A stretch of 64,000 nt of DNA from Massilia oculi (GCF_003143515.1 NZ_CP029343.1:558001-622000), one strand, 5' to 3'; positions 17,065-26,449 are shown, counted from the stretch's first letter. Numbers and translations: made by a program. Notes: generated by a model from the sequence alone, not told the origin.

Positions 17065-18167
17065 ACCTCCTCCAGCTCCACTTCACGCGCAGTGACGGCG
17101 CGCCGCGCGCCGGCCTCGGTCTCGAGATTGGCCACGATGCGGTCGGCCTCGTCGAACAAGGCGTCGAGCGGGCCCTCGCCGGCCACCTTCAGGCGCGCCA
17201 GCAGGGCCCAGGCCTCGTCCAGCGCGGCGGCGGCGCGGCGGCTGTGGCGCGCGCGCCGCAGCTGCTCTTCCTGCGCCAGCGGCTGGCCGGGAGCCGCCAG
17301 CTCCAGGGCCGGCATGGTGCCGACCGACAGGCTCACCAGGTCGAGCCGGCGCAGCAGGTCCTGGTGCTGGCGGAAGCGTTCCTGGTCGGCCGGCAGCACC
17401 GCCATGCGCACCGCGCACATCAGGCAGGGCAGCTCGAGGAACAGGCGGCGCAGCGCGCGCGCGTCCTCGCAGGCGGGAACGAACGCTTGCTGCGGCGCCA
17501 CCGGGGCGAGCGCACCCTCGCGGGCGGCGGCCGACGGATGGACGGCATCGAGCCGCGCGGCCAGGCGGGCATCGAGCGTGGCCGCATAATCGCGCGCGGC
17601 GCCCAGGTCGACCGGCACGCAATCGTCGACCGTCACGCCAAAGCGGGTATACAGCAATTGGTTGAAACCGGTGCGGAAGGCATTCCACTCTTCCAGGGTG
17701 GTGCATGGAGGCAGCTCCAGGTTGCCCTGGGCCAGCTCGCGCTGCAGCGCGGTCTGCGCCAGCTCGACGAATCCGCCCAGTTCGACCATGCAGCCTGCCT
17801 CGCTGGCCAGGAACAGGTCGAAGCGCTGGTGCGTGGCGCGCGGGTCGCTGGCGTCGATCGCGAAGTGCACCCGCAGCCCGATCTCGGGCGCGCCTGCGAA
17901 CGGCGTCAGCTCGCAAGTGTAAGGGCCGGGATGGACGCACCATGCGGTTTCGCCCTCGATCGCGGCGATGCGGCTGCCGGCCGCCTGGCGCCGGCTGCGT
18001 CCGGCCTGGTCGACCAGCACGGCGGCGCAGCCCGGTGGGACGGTGAGGCCATTCGGCGCCGGCAGCGCGATCGCCACGCCGCCGAGGCGACTCGCGTCGA
18101 ACTCCGGCTGCCGCAGCGGGCGCAGCGTGTTCTGCAATGTACTCTTGAACAGCGAACCTAGCATCAT
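17061..18167 (-). CDS. SPFH-like protein of unknown function
   Basis: A 368-residue protein. I see features reminiscent of an SPFH domain: an opening GGVAIALPAPNGLTVPPG, AAVLVDQAGRSRRQAAGSR, GPYTCELTPF and GLRVHFAIDASDP, then a helix and a FNQLLYTRFGVTVDDCVPVD segment as in the end of that fold. The C-terminal third is helical and charged. There is no signal peptide or clear membrane helix. Its last four bases overlap the start of the S16-like gene. SPFH proteins are often paired with a membrane-associated protease (the NfeD type), and a Lon-like domain here would be a variation on that theme. The SPFH call is tentative. Confidence 0.5.
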   Translation of the reverse strand: MMLGSLFKSTLQNTLRPLRQPEFDASRLGGVAIALPAPNGLTVPPGCAAVLVDQAGRSRRQAAGSRIAAIEGETAWCVHPGPYTCELTPFAGAPEIGLRVHFAIDASDPRATHQRFDLFLASEAGCMVELGGFVELAQTALQRELAQGNLELPPCTTLEEWNAFRTGFNQLLYTRFGVTVDDCVPVDLGAARDYAATLDARLAARLDAVHPSAAAREGALAPVAPQQAFVPACEDARALRRLFLELPCLMCAVRMAVLPADQERFRQHQDLLRRLDLVSLSVGTMPALELAAPGQPLAQEEQLRRARHSRRAAAALDEAWALLARLKVAGEGPLDALFDEADRIVANLETEAGARRAVTAREVELEEV

Positions 18168-18193
18168 CGTCCTTCCGGTATCTCAGAACACCA

Positions 18194-18760
18194 CTATGTG
18201 ATCGGCGTCGCCCGAGGAATCACCTCGAAGCGTGCCCCATGCTGCTGGAAATGCGCCGCGGGCGGCGCTTCGAAAGGCCACCGCCCCTCGCACTCGCCGT
18301 CGGCATCGAGTTGCCCTTCCAGGACCAGCTCGCCGCGGCCATCGCGCACCTGGATCGCCGGCCGCGCCGCCATCACCCCGGCCGCACCCGCCGCTTCCGG
18401 GTCGAGCTGGACCACCACGGCCAGGCTGCCCGCGGCGTCGACGAAGTGCAGGCGCCACATGCCGTCGTCGGTGCGCAGCAGGTCCAGGGCATTGCCGCCA
18501 TCGGCGGCGCGCAACAGGCCGCGGCTGCCGCGCCAGTTGCCGGACAGCGCCTGCGCGCGCCGGCTGTCCGCCAGGTGGCGCAGGCGGCGCAAGGTCAGTG
18601 GCGAGCCTTGCAGCGCGGCGCGTTCGCCCGCCGTCAAGGGCCGGCTGCCGTCCAGCGCCTGCGCCAGCACCTCGTCGGCCAGCACCAGGCGGTCGCCCGC
18701 GATCCGGCGTCCCAGCAAGGCGCCGGCCTGCAGCTTGCGATCCAGTTCCGTCATGCCCAT
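18194..18760 (-). CDS. Hypothetical protein in the kinase-SPFH cluster
   Basis: A 188-residue protein that I do not recognise. ATG 18760 is preceded by a strong AGGAGG at 18768-18773, inside the end of the upstream gene, so its start overlaps that gene by ten bases and it is translationally coupled. The first 75 residues are helical and Arg/Leu-rich; the rest alternates strand-like stretches (DDGMWRLHFVDAAGS, GELVLEGQLDADGE), suggesting a small beta domain. No signal, membrane helix or metal motif was seen. Its place inside an operon suggests a structural or adaptor role. Confidence 0.6.
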   Translation of the reverse strand: MGMTELDRKLQAGALLGRRIAGDRLVLADEVLAQALDGSRPLTAGERAALQGSPLTLRRLRHLADSRRAQALSGNWRGSRGLLRAADGGNALDLLRTDDGMWRLHFVDAAGSLAVVVQLDPEAAGAAGVMAARPAIQVRDGRGELVLEGQLDADGECEGRWPFEAPPAAHFQQHGARFEVIPRATPIT

Positions 18761-20048
18761 CGTCTTTCCTCCTCCATTCCCGCCATCTCGTTCAGACGGT
18801 TGATCGCGGCGTCACGCCGCTTGCGCAGCGTCGGCAGCGAAATCCCGTCCAGCCCGGCCAGCTGCTGCATCGTCGGCAGCTCGCCGGTTTGCGGATCCAG
18901 CCATTCGGACGGATAGCTGTCGTCGAATGGACCGAGCAGCTTCAGATACACCGCCAGCCGCACCGGCAGCGAATCCTGCGCCATCCGGCGCGCCGCCCAG
19001 CTGGCGCGGTCTTCTGCCAGCGCCGCCAGTAGAGAATAGTTGGGGGGAGTGAAAGCTGTTGCGCCACCAGGGCCAGGCGCGCGGCTTCCTCCGGCTCGAC
19101 CGGGTCGGCGTCAAACGCCTCCCCGGCGTCGGCGACGTCCAGCTCGTCCTGGCGCGCTTCCAGGATCAGGTCGGGACCGGGCGTGCTGCCCTGTTCCGAC
19201 TCATCCAGCACGCGCCAGTAGTCGTCCAGCCAGGCGTTGGCCTCGCCCGCGTCGTGCAGCCAATCCTGGTCGCGGTTGGCCGACAGCAGTTCGTATTCGC
19301 CGATCTCGCGCAGCATGACGCCGATCTTTTCGGGGCTGTTCTTGAGGCTGGCGAAACGCTTGGACCTGGTGTGCAGCGGGCCGGCCGCGCCGGTATGCAA
19401 CTCGAGGCTTTCGCTCCAGCGCACGATCCATTCGGGCTTGCAGTCGCCGCTCGTGCGCAGCTGGCGCGCCTCGATCGGCATCGCCACCACCTCGCGACCC
19501 AGGATGGCGCCGACTTGCGGCGCATGCTCGCGCCAGAGCTCGAACAGGCGTGCGACCTCGTGCCAGGCGGTATCGAGCATACGGTAGGCATACATGCGGT
19601 TGGGACTGCACGGACGGCCGCAGGCGGCCTGGTAGTTGTCGCTGTCGACCTTGTCGCGCAGGACGGCATACAGGTCGTTGAATTTCTTGCGCAGCTGCGC
19701 CTCGCCGCCGGGCTGGGTCCAGAACGGACCGCTGCGCGCATGCTCGGCCGCCACCGCCGCGCACAGAAAGGCCCAGTCCGACGGGCGCGCCTGCAGCTCG
19801 TAGACGAGGGTCAGGGCCAGCTCGCCGCAGGTGTCGCCGTAGCTGTTGCCGTGCGCTTCGGCACGCGTACCGGCCGTACGCAGGGCCTGGGCCACCGCGT
19901 CGACATAGGCGCCAAGCGACTGTTCAGGATCCGGATCGAGCAAGGTATCCGGCTCGATCCGGGCGCACGCCTGCAGGGAACAGTGTCCCAGCAGCTTGCG
20001 GACCTGCTCCCAACCGTGTTCCTGATACCGGGTTCCCGGCAAACGCAT
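18751..20048 (-). CDS. Unknown protein with possible HTH-like C-terminus (apparent frameshift)
   Basis: ATG 20048 follows GGGGAAGG by a few bases. With one base restored at a run of six G (19042-19047) the product is about 432 residues: the first frame ends with AQQLSLPP and the second continues NYSLLAALAEDRASWAARRM. Without it the upstream frame reads 30-odd aberrant residues and stops at 18942. The first 300 residues are unfamiliar. The last 60 contain PTMQQLAGLDGISLPTLRKR followed by RDAAINRLN, which resembles a helix-turn-helix and recalls sigma region 4; this is weak evidence. It lies between the transpeptidase gene and the 188-residue protein. Confidence 0.6.
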
Positions 20049-20140
20049 ACCTTCCCCATCCTCTGTTTCGCTCCGCGGGTTTTTGCGGATTGAAATAGAT
20101 GATGCCATACAAACACGGCCTTGAGGCGCGCAGGAGAGCC

Positions 20141-23100
20141 CTATTTGTGCCTCTTTTCCAACGACTGGCCTTCCAACGACGATTGCATTGACTGCAAAAG
20201 AGCGGCCACGACGGGAGCCGCATGGCCGCCGCCGGTGGCCGCGGAATGGCTCACGAAGGCGGCGAATGCCAGTCGCCGGGTCTGGCCCGGCAGGCTGCCC
20301 GGCTCGAGCCAGCCCATGAACCAGACGGTCGCCAGCTCGTCCTGGCCGGCCGGCGCCGTGCCGGTCTTGCCGTACAGGCCAGGGCGCAACGCGTCGAAGC
20401 CGGCCGCGCGAAACGCCCCGGCCGCGGTGCCGCCGTCGATCACGCCTTTCATCCCGGCGCGCACGCGGTCCAGGCGCACGCCCAGCGGCTCGCCCGCCCC
20501 CGTCTGGGCCGCGCGGCCGTCGAGCGACAGCAGCAGGCGCGGCGTCACGGTGTGCCCCTCCCCGACCGCCGCCGCCACCAGCGCCATCTGCAGCGGCGTG
20601 GTCTGCATGCGCAGGCCGATCGCCATCTGGCGCAGCTCGTGGCGGCTGTGGACCGGGTCGAGGCGCGAGGCGCTGGCCTGCAGCGCGTCCCACTCGCCCC
20701 AGCGGTAGTCAGGCGGCAGCAGGCCCCCGTCGAGCCGCAGCGGCTGGCCGAAGCCAAGTCGTCCCGCCATCGCCGCCACCGGCCGCACCGTGTCCAGCGC
20801 GCCCGGTTCCAGTTCGCGCGCGCCCGGCATGCCGCCGTCGGGCTGGTCCATCAGCGTGCGGTCGCTCAGTTCCGCGCTCCAGGCGAACCAGGTATTGACG
20901 CTGTGCGCCATCGCCTGCGCCAGCCCGAGGCGGCCGTCCTGGGCGCGGGTGCTGGTGATCTGGTCGCGGAAATTGGTGATGCGGGCCCGGTTGCCATCGA
21001 AGGGATAGCTGGGCGCGCCGGTGCGAAAATCGTAGCCGCCCGCCTGCGCCAGCCGGTCCACCTCATGCAGCGGCAAACCCTGGAGCAGGCCGTCCAGGCG
21101 GGCGTCACCGCGCGCGGCTCCCTCCAGGCCGAGGGCGGTGATCACCTTGAAGGTCGAGCCAGGGGCCCGGTGCGCGCCGCCGTCGTGCTGGAAGGCGGCG
21201 ATGCGCAGTGGGCTGCGCGCCGGGTCGGCGCGGTCGAAGTCGCGCAATTCTCCCCAGCGGCTTGGCTCGGCCTGGCCGCCGCCGCTGGAGGCCGCGGCCA
21301 GGATGTCGCCGCTGCCGGCATCCAGCAGCACCAGGCCGGCGCGCCGCTCCGGCTGGGCATCGAGGCCGCCGACGCAGGCCTGGCCGTCCCAGCGGCCGCC
21401 GCGCAGGCCGATGCAATCGAGCAGCCGCTGGGCCGTGGCCTGCAGGCCCAGGTCGAGGCTCAGATGCGCCACGTGCTCCGTGCCGCCAAGCCGCGCCAGC
21501 ATGCCGGCCACGCTGCCGTCGTGCTGGCGGTGCACGCCCAAGAGCGGCGCCAGGCCGGCGCGCAGCGCCGCTTCGGCCGGCGCGCCGTCGGCCCACAACG
21601 CTTCTCCGTGACGGTCGCGCAAGCGTACCGGCACCGCTTCGGACCGTGCTCCACCGCTGCCGCCGGCCGGCAGCGCCTGCCAGGCCAGGCGGCCACCGAC
21701 CATGGCCAGGTGGCGGTAGGCGGCGTCGGCGCCGCCCGACATCGCCGCCAGGTCGAGCGGCTCGACCTGCACCGCGATCGCGGCCGCCCCGGCCAGTGGC
21801 GCCAGCACGAGCCGCTGCACCGCCTCGCGGTCCGGGCAGGCGCGGCCATCGCAGGCGCCCTGGGCCAGCACGCGGGCGCCCGACACGCCGCGCACCCTGC
21901 CCGCCACCAGCAGCTCGACCGGCCGGCCGGTGGCCGGCGTATTCAAGGTCACGAGCGATCCCTGGCGGCCTCCTTCCCAGCCGCCGACCCGCTGCCACGG
22001 CTCCCAGCCTTCCGGCAGGCGAGCGAACAGGCGCATCGCGGCCACCGGCAGGCCGGCTTCGCGCGGCGCCGGCGCGCCGCCGACCAGCGCATGCCAGACG
22101 GCGTCGGCGCCCGGACGGGTGCGCCAGGCCACCAGCCGCCGCTCGCTATTAAAGATGCGCACCTGCTCGCGCACATAGGCGCCATCGGCGCGGTGGTGCA
22201 GGCGTTCCAGCAGGCGACGGTCGCCGGCGTCCAGCACGTGATCTTGCCAGCCCGGCAGCGGTGCGCGCGCCTGCTGGCCCGCCCGGTGCCAGGCCAGCAG
22301 GTCGCGCGGCGCCAGCTCGACCAAGCCGTCGCGACCCAGGCGCAGCAGGCCGCGCGTGCGCAGCGCCTCGAACAGCGCCTGGTCTTCCATGCCGGGGCCC
22401 GGCAGCAGCGGCACCTGCCATGCCCCGGGCGCCAGGCGCAGCTCTACCTGCTCTCCCTGGGCCGGGAAAGCCTGCACCAGGGCCGCGCCGCCGGCGGCGC
22501 CCTGCTGGAAATGATGCAGCACCAGCTCGCCCGCCTGCGGGCAGGCGGCGCTGGGCCGGCGCGTGAAGCGCAGTGCCTCGCTGCCCCACAGCAGCCAGCC
22601 GCTGCTGCCCAGCATCGCCTGGCCCTGGCGCGCGCGCGTGACGTTGCCGCCGCTGGCATCGCCGATCCAGCCCGCCGTGGCGGCGCCGGCGTTCCAGGCG
22701 ATCGCCAGCCCGCCCGTGCCGGCGCCGGCATTGCCGGTGATGTCGATGCGTGGCATGCCGGAACCCGGCCGCGCCAGCAGCACGCTGCGCGGCGGCGCGT
22801 TGCCGCCGCGCGCGATACGCGCCGCCTCGTCGAATGGGTAGCCGATCCGCAGCGGCAGCATGCGCGGCCGCGCCGGGTCGAGCATCTGGGTGCACAGGTC
22901 GACCCGCAGCGCCGAGCCGGCGCGCATGCCGCTGGCCACCAGCAGGGCCAGGCCGCCGTGCTGGGTGAGCGAAATGCCGCTGTCGCGCGGGACCACGAAG
23001 TCGAGCCCCGGCGCGACCGGCTGCAGGGCGGCCAACGCGACCGCACCGGGCGTCTCGGCCGCGCCGTCCGGCAGCGCACGCGCATGCATCGCCAGCGCCA

Positions 23101-23275
23101 CGGCGCCGCCCAGGACGACGACGACCAGGGACCACAGCCAGGCGGGACCCAGGGACAGCGACCGGCTGGCCTCGGCGCTCGTCGAGCGGGCGCCTGCGCG
23201 CAGGTTGCGGGAACGGCGGCGCGCCGTGCGCGTAGCGGCCAGTTGGTCGATCAGGGTCGCGAGCATGCCTGTCAT
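20141..23275 (-). CDS. Penicillin-binding transpeptidase with large unfamiliar N-terminal region
   Basis: A 1044-residue protein, much longer than a class B PBP (about 600). It has an Arg-rich cytoplasmic start, one membrane helix near residues 45-63, then about 580 residues with no recognised domain, and a C-terminal transpeptidase. All three active-site motifs are present: STFK with Ser707, SVN at 792-794, and KTGTA with Lys970. It should crosslink peptidoglycan in the periplasm. Start ATG 23275 is without a clear Shine-Dalgarno; ATG 23266 is possible. It is the first gene of the minus-strand run ending with the kinase. Pairing of a PBP with kinase, PP2C and FHA genes is known from Actinobacteria. 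Confidence 0.85.
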   Translation of the reverse strand: MTGMLATLIDQLAATRTARRRSRNLRAGARSTSAEASRSLSLGPAWLWSLVVVVLGGAVALAMHARALPDGAAETPGAVALAALQPVAPGLDFVVPRDSGISLTQHGGLALLVASGMRAGSALRVDLCTQMLDPARPRMLPLRIGYPFDEAARIARGGNAPPRSVLLARPGSGMPRIDITGNAGAGTGGLAIAWNAGAATAGWIGDASGGNVTRARQGQAMLGSSGWLLWGSEALRFTRRPSAACPQAGELVLHHFQQGAAGGAALVQAFPAQGEQVELRLAPGAWQVPLLPGPGMEDQALFEALRTRGLLRLGRDGLVELAPRDLLAWHRAGQQARAPLPGWQDHVLDAGDRRLLERLHHRADGAYVREQVRIFNSERRLVAWRTRPGADAVWHALVGGAPAPREAGLPVAAMRLFARLPEGWEPWQRVGGWEGGRQGSLVTLNTPATGRPVELLVAGRVRGVSGARVLAQGACDGRACPDREAVQRLVLAPLAGAAAIAVQVEPLDLAAMSGGADAAYRHLAMVGGRLAWQALPAGGSGGARSEAVPVRLRDRHGEALWADGAPAEAALRAGLAPLLGVHRQHDGSVAGMLARLGGTEHVAHLSLDLGLQATAQRLLDCIGLRGGRWDGQACVGGLDAQPERRAGLVLLDAGSGDILAAASSGGGQAEPSRWGELRDFDRADPARSPLRIAAFQHDGGAHRAPGSTFKVITALGLEGAARGDARLDGLLQGLPLHEVDRLAQAGGYDFRTGAPSYPFDGNRARITNFRDQITSTRAQDGRLGLAQAMAHSVNTWFAWSAELSDRTLMDQPDGGMPGARELEPGALDTVRPVAAMAGRLGFGQPLRLDGGLLPPDYRWGEWDALQASASRLDPVHSRHELRQMAIGLRMQTTPLQMALVAAAVGEGHTVTPRLLLSLDGRAAQTGAGEPLGVRLDRVRAGMKGVIDGGTAAGAFRAAGFDALRPGLYGKTGTAPAGQDELATVWFMGWLEPGSLPGQTRRLAFAAFVSHSAATGGGHAAPVVAALLQSMQSSLEGQSLEKRHK

Positions 23276-23491
23276 CCGGTGGTTACGTGGCGCCCACGCG
23301 CCCCTCGCGCTCAGCTAGCGGAGGGCAGGTGAAAGCCGAGGTGTCCGGTGGCTTCATCCGCCGTCTGATGCAGCTCATTCCGCGTTTTCTACGGCTCGTC
23401 GCATCCCGCTGGAGACCATGCGGCGCTTGGCCTACAGTGAACACATCGACACACCGACCACCCCTCACTACCCACTACAAGGAGCAGCAAA

Positions 23492-23728
23492 ATGAACGTC
23501 CTCAAGCACATGGAAGCCATCTTCATCGCCGCCGCGCTGGTCGCCGTCCCGGCGGGCTACCTGGCCAAGATTCCCGACGCCCGTGCCGACAACTACAGCA
23601 TCGACAGCGCAGCCATTGCCAGCGGCGACAAAATGGCGGTCGTGACGGTCAGCGCCAAGCGCCTGGACGCCGCCGAAAAGTCGCAACTGCTGGCGGCGGA
23701 CACCGTCACCGTCGGGAGCCGCATGTGA
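23492..23728 (+). CDS. Small exported protein, unknown
   Basis: A 78-residue protein whose ATG 23492 follows AAGGAG by seven bases. The first 30 residues are signal-like: MNVLKHMEAIFIAAALVAVP and cleavage near DARA. The mature part is short and hydrophilic (SGDKMAVVTVSAKRLDAAEK). No family is recognised. Similar short proteins with a conserved VVTVSAKRL segment are common near stress or envelope genes in Oxalobacteraceae, but I cannot confirm that here. It stands alone, with 216 bases before it and 174 after. Confidence 0.6.
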   Translation: MNVLKHMEAIFIAAALVAVPAGYLAKIPDARADNYSIDSAAIASGDKMAVVTVSAKRLDAAEKSQLLAADTVTVGSRM

Positions 23729-23902
23729 ACCGCCGCATGCCGGACCACCTTCGCCGACGTGCCGCCATCGTGCGGCGCGCGGCGACCGGGTCCTGCCTGG
23801 CCCACTGAGCTGTATCAGTTGTAAGAACTTGCTTCAAACGCCACGTCCCGATTCCCGGATTGCTATATTCCATCGCATCCGCTCAAGGATCTGGAGACGA
23901 AC

Positions 23903-24406
23903 ATGAAATCCCCTCTTTTAATCGCAGCCCTGCTCGCCCTCGGCGCCGCTGCCTTCACCCCGCTGGCCTCGAGCGCCCAGCCCCATATCTCGGTCGTGAT
24001 CGGCGCCGCGCCGCCCGCGCCCATCTATGAAGTCGTTCCTGCACCGCGCCGCGGCTACGTCTGGGCGCCCGGCTACTGGGAATGGCGCGCGCACCGACAC
24101 CACTGGGTGCGGGGCCACTACATCGCCGCGCGCCCGGGCTATGTGTACGCGCCGCCGAGCTGGCACCATCGCGGCGGCCGCTGGGTGATGGAGCCGTCGC
24201 GCTGGAACCGCGGCCCGGGCCACCATTACGGTCCGCCACCGGGCCACTACCGCGACGACCGCGACCGCCATCACCGCAAGCACGACCGCCACCATGGCCG
24301 CGACCGGGACCGCGACGGCATCCGCGACCGCCATGACCGCGACCGCGATGGCGACGGCGTGCGCAACCGCCACGACCGCCGCCCGGACAATCCCTACCGC
24401 TACTGA
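23903..24406 (+). CDS. YXWGQ/WXXGXW-repeat exported protein with Asp/Arg/His-rich tail
   Basis: A 167-residue protein with a signal peptide ending near SSAQ (about residue 25). The middle has the WAPGYWEWRAHRHHW and WVRGHY repeats seen in the BcpO-related WXXGXW family, common in Proteobacteria. The tail from about 105 is extremely rich in His, Arg and Asp, with DRDRDGIRDRHD and DRDGDGVRNRHD, which resemble Ca-binding DxDxDG loops. It is probably periplasmic or outer-membrane and metal-interacting. ATG 23903 follows GGAGACGA. Tandem CGCGACC-type DNA repeats encode the tail. Confidence 0.75.
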   Translation: MKSPLLIAALLALGAAAFTPLASSAQPHISVVIGAAPPAPIYEVVPAPRRGYVWAPGYWEWRAHRHHWVRGHYIAARPGYVYAPPSWHHRGGRWVMEPSRWNRGPGHHYGPPPGHYRDDRDRHHRKHDRHHGRDRDRDGIRDRHDRDRDGDGVRNRHDRRPDNPYRY

Positions 24407-24430
24407 TCCACCGCGCGGCCGGGATGCGGA

Positions 24431-26362
24431 TCAGCCTTTCAGGTGCTTGTCCAGGAAGGCGAGGATCTTCGCATTCGCCACGGCCGCGTTCTTCTTCTTG
24501 GAGAAGCCGTGGCCCTCGTCGTCGAACACGACGTACTCGACTTCCACCTTGTTCTTGCGCACCGCCTCGACGATCTCGTCGCTCTCGGCCTTGATCACGC
24601 GCGGGTCGTTGGCGCCCTGGATCACCATCAGCGGCTTGCGGATGTGATGGGCGTGGAATAGCGGCGACGTCGCGACCAGGAACTCCTTGTCCTTGACCGG
24701 ATCGCCGATCTCGTCGTACAGCGCCTTGCGCTGCGCTTCCCAGTAGGGCGGGATGCTCTCCAGGGTGCGCACCCAGTTGCTGACGCCGAAGATGTCGATG
24801 CCGACCTTGAACGCTTCGGGCCGGAAGGCCAGCGCCGCCAGGGTCATGTAGCCGCCATAGCTGCCGCCCATGATGCCGATGCGCTCAGGATCGATATCGC
24901 CCTGGCTGGCCAGCCAGGTCTTGGCCTCGACGCAGTCCCACAGCGGTTCCATGCCGTGCTTGCGGTCGTCGGCGCGGAAGAAGGTCTTGCCGTAGCCCGA
25001 GCTGCCGCGGTTGTTGATGCCCAGGACCGCATAGCCGTGGTTGACCAGGTACTGGATCTGGGCGCTGTAGCCGCGCATGGTCTGGCCGCCCGGCCCGCCG
25101 TGCACGAACACCACCGCCGGCACTTTCGCCGTTGGCGACGCGCCCTTCGGTCGGTAGTAGATCGACGGGATCGCCATGCCGTCGAAGGACTTGAAGCGCA
25201 CCACCTCGGCTTCGACCAGGTCGTTCGGATCGATCTCCGGGTTCAGGCTGCGCGTCAGCTGGGCGGTCTTGCCGTTCCTGAAGTCATGCACGTACAGATT
25301 GCTGGGCGAGCGGTCGCCGTTCAGGTAGAACGCCATCAGGTTGCCACTCCCGGAGAAGGTCACCTGGCGCATCTCGCCGCCCGGCAGCTTCGGCAGGGCC
25401 ACCGGGTTGCCGGCATCGTCATACAGGCGCACTTCGATGCTGCCGTCGCGATTGACCATGCTGACGCGGTGGCGGCCGTTGCGCGAGTAGCCGGTGCCCA
25501 GCAGGTCCCAGTCGGCTTTCTCGACGTCGCTCGTCGCGCCGCTGGCCAGGTCGTAGGCCTTGATGCGCGCGAACTCGCCGTCCGCATTGCTCGTGAAGAG
25601 CAGCCGCTTCGATGCCGGGTCGAAAGTCTCGGCCGAATGACTTGCCGGCTCCTTGTGCGGCGTGACGTGCTTCATCTCGCGCGCCTGCACGTTGTAGACG
25701 TAGACGTCGCTGTCCGACGTGGTGGCGGGCTTGTTGAAAGCCAGCCAGTTGCCGTCGCGGCTGATGCTCGACACATTCATGCCGCTGTCGTTCTTGTACA
25801 CCATCGTGCGCGCATAGGTGGCGGCGTCGTACAGGTACAGGTCGAAGAACTTCGGATCGCGCTCGTTGGTGACGACGTAGAAGCCGCTGCCGTCCGGCTT
25901 CCAGCCCGCGAACGACGCTTTCAGCTTGTCGCCGGGAGTGAGGTCGCGCGCCGATCCGTCGAGCTCGCGCACATACAGGTGGTTCTGCTCGTCGCCGCCG
26001 CCATCGCGCGTGAACAGGATGCGGTCGTCGTTGTAGAAGTAGCCGACGGCGTAGGTGGAGTCGGTCTTCGACGCGGTCAGCGCACGCGGCTTGCCGCCGC
26101 CGACGGGCACCGTGTAGGCATTGAAGATGCCGGACTCGTTACTGCTGAACAGGATCTGCTTCTCGTCCTTGCTGAACGAGGCGCCGGTGAGCGAAGTCGT
26201 CGCCATGAACTGCTCGATCGTGTAGCGCTTGACCGGCCGAGTGCGCGGCTTGACGGTCGTCTTGGCGGGCGCGGCCTGGGCGATGGCCTGAATCGGCGCC
26301 AGACCGGCGCCGGCGAGCATGGCGAACAAGGACAGACTGACAGCACGGCGATTCCGACGCAT
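24431..26362 (-). CDS. S9 family prolyl-oligopeptidase-like peptidase, exported
   Basis: A 643-residue protein. ATG 26362 (MRRNRRAVSLSLF) with a GAGAAGG site gives a clear signal peptide ending at AQA. Residues about 60-390 look like a beta-propeller of repeated Ser/Asp strands. The C-terminal alpha/beta hydrolase has FVHGGPGGQTM (oxyanion region), GIMGGSYGGYMTL with the catalytic Ser in GGSYGG, GANDPRV with the Asp and DEGHGF with the His. The enzyme cleaves peptides with a preference not readable from sequence (prolyl, acylaminoacyl or dipeptidyl type). Family members of this length are typical. It lies head to head with the RNase H-like gene. Confidence 0.9.
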   Translation of the reverse strand: MRRNRRAVSLSLFAMLAGAGLAPIQAIAQAAPAKTTVKPRTRPVKRYTIEQFMATTSLTGASFSKDEKQILFSSNESGIFNAYTVPVGGGKPRALTASKTDSTYAVGYFYNDDRILFTRDGGGDEQNHLYVRELDGSARDLTPGDKLKASFAGWKPDGSGFYVVTNERDPKFFDLYLYDAATYARTMVYKNDSGMNVSSISRDGNWLAFNKPATTSDSDVYVYNVQAREMKHVTPHKEPASHSAETFDPASKRLLFTSNADGEFARIKAYDLASGATSDVEKADWDLLGTGYSRNGRHRVSMVNRDGSIEVRLYDDAGNPVALPKLPGGEMRQVTFSGSGNLMAFYLNGDRSPSNLYVHDFRNGKTAQLTRSLNPEIDPNDLVEAEVVRFKSFDGMAIPSIYYRPKGASPTAKVPAVVFVHGGPGGQTMRGYSAQIQYLVNHGYAVLGINNRGSSGYGKTFFRADDRKHGMEPLWDCVEAKTWLASQGDIDPERIGIMGGSYGGYMTLAALAFRPEAFKVGIDIFGVSNWVRTLESIPPYWEAQRKALYDEIGDPVKDKEFLVATSPLFHAHHIRKPLMVIQGANDPRVIKAESDEIVEAVRKNKVEVEYVVFDDEGHGFSKKKNAAVANAKILAFLDKHLKG

Positions 26363-26449
26363 ACCTTCTCCTGTGGTTGGGTTGAACACGATGAGTGTTT
26401 CAAAAGTCTTAACACCTGTCAATCATCGCGGATCGGTTATGCTCTCGCC

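Noticed and set aside
20222..23332. A 1036-codon plus-strand open frame
   Set aside because: It is antisense to the transpeptidase gene, whose motifs are clear; high GC content creates long antisense frames, and this one has no recognisable domain.
24956..26449. A 500-codon N-terminal extension of the RNase H-like gene
   Set aside because: It is antisense to the S9 peptidase; the real start is ATG 26450 where the RNase H-like N-terminus begins.
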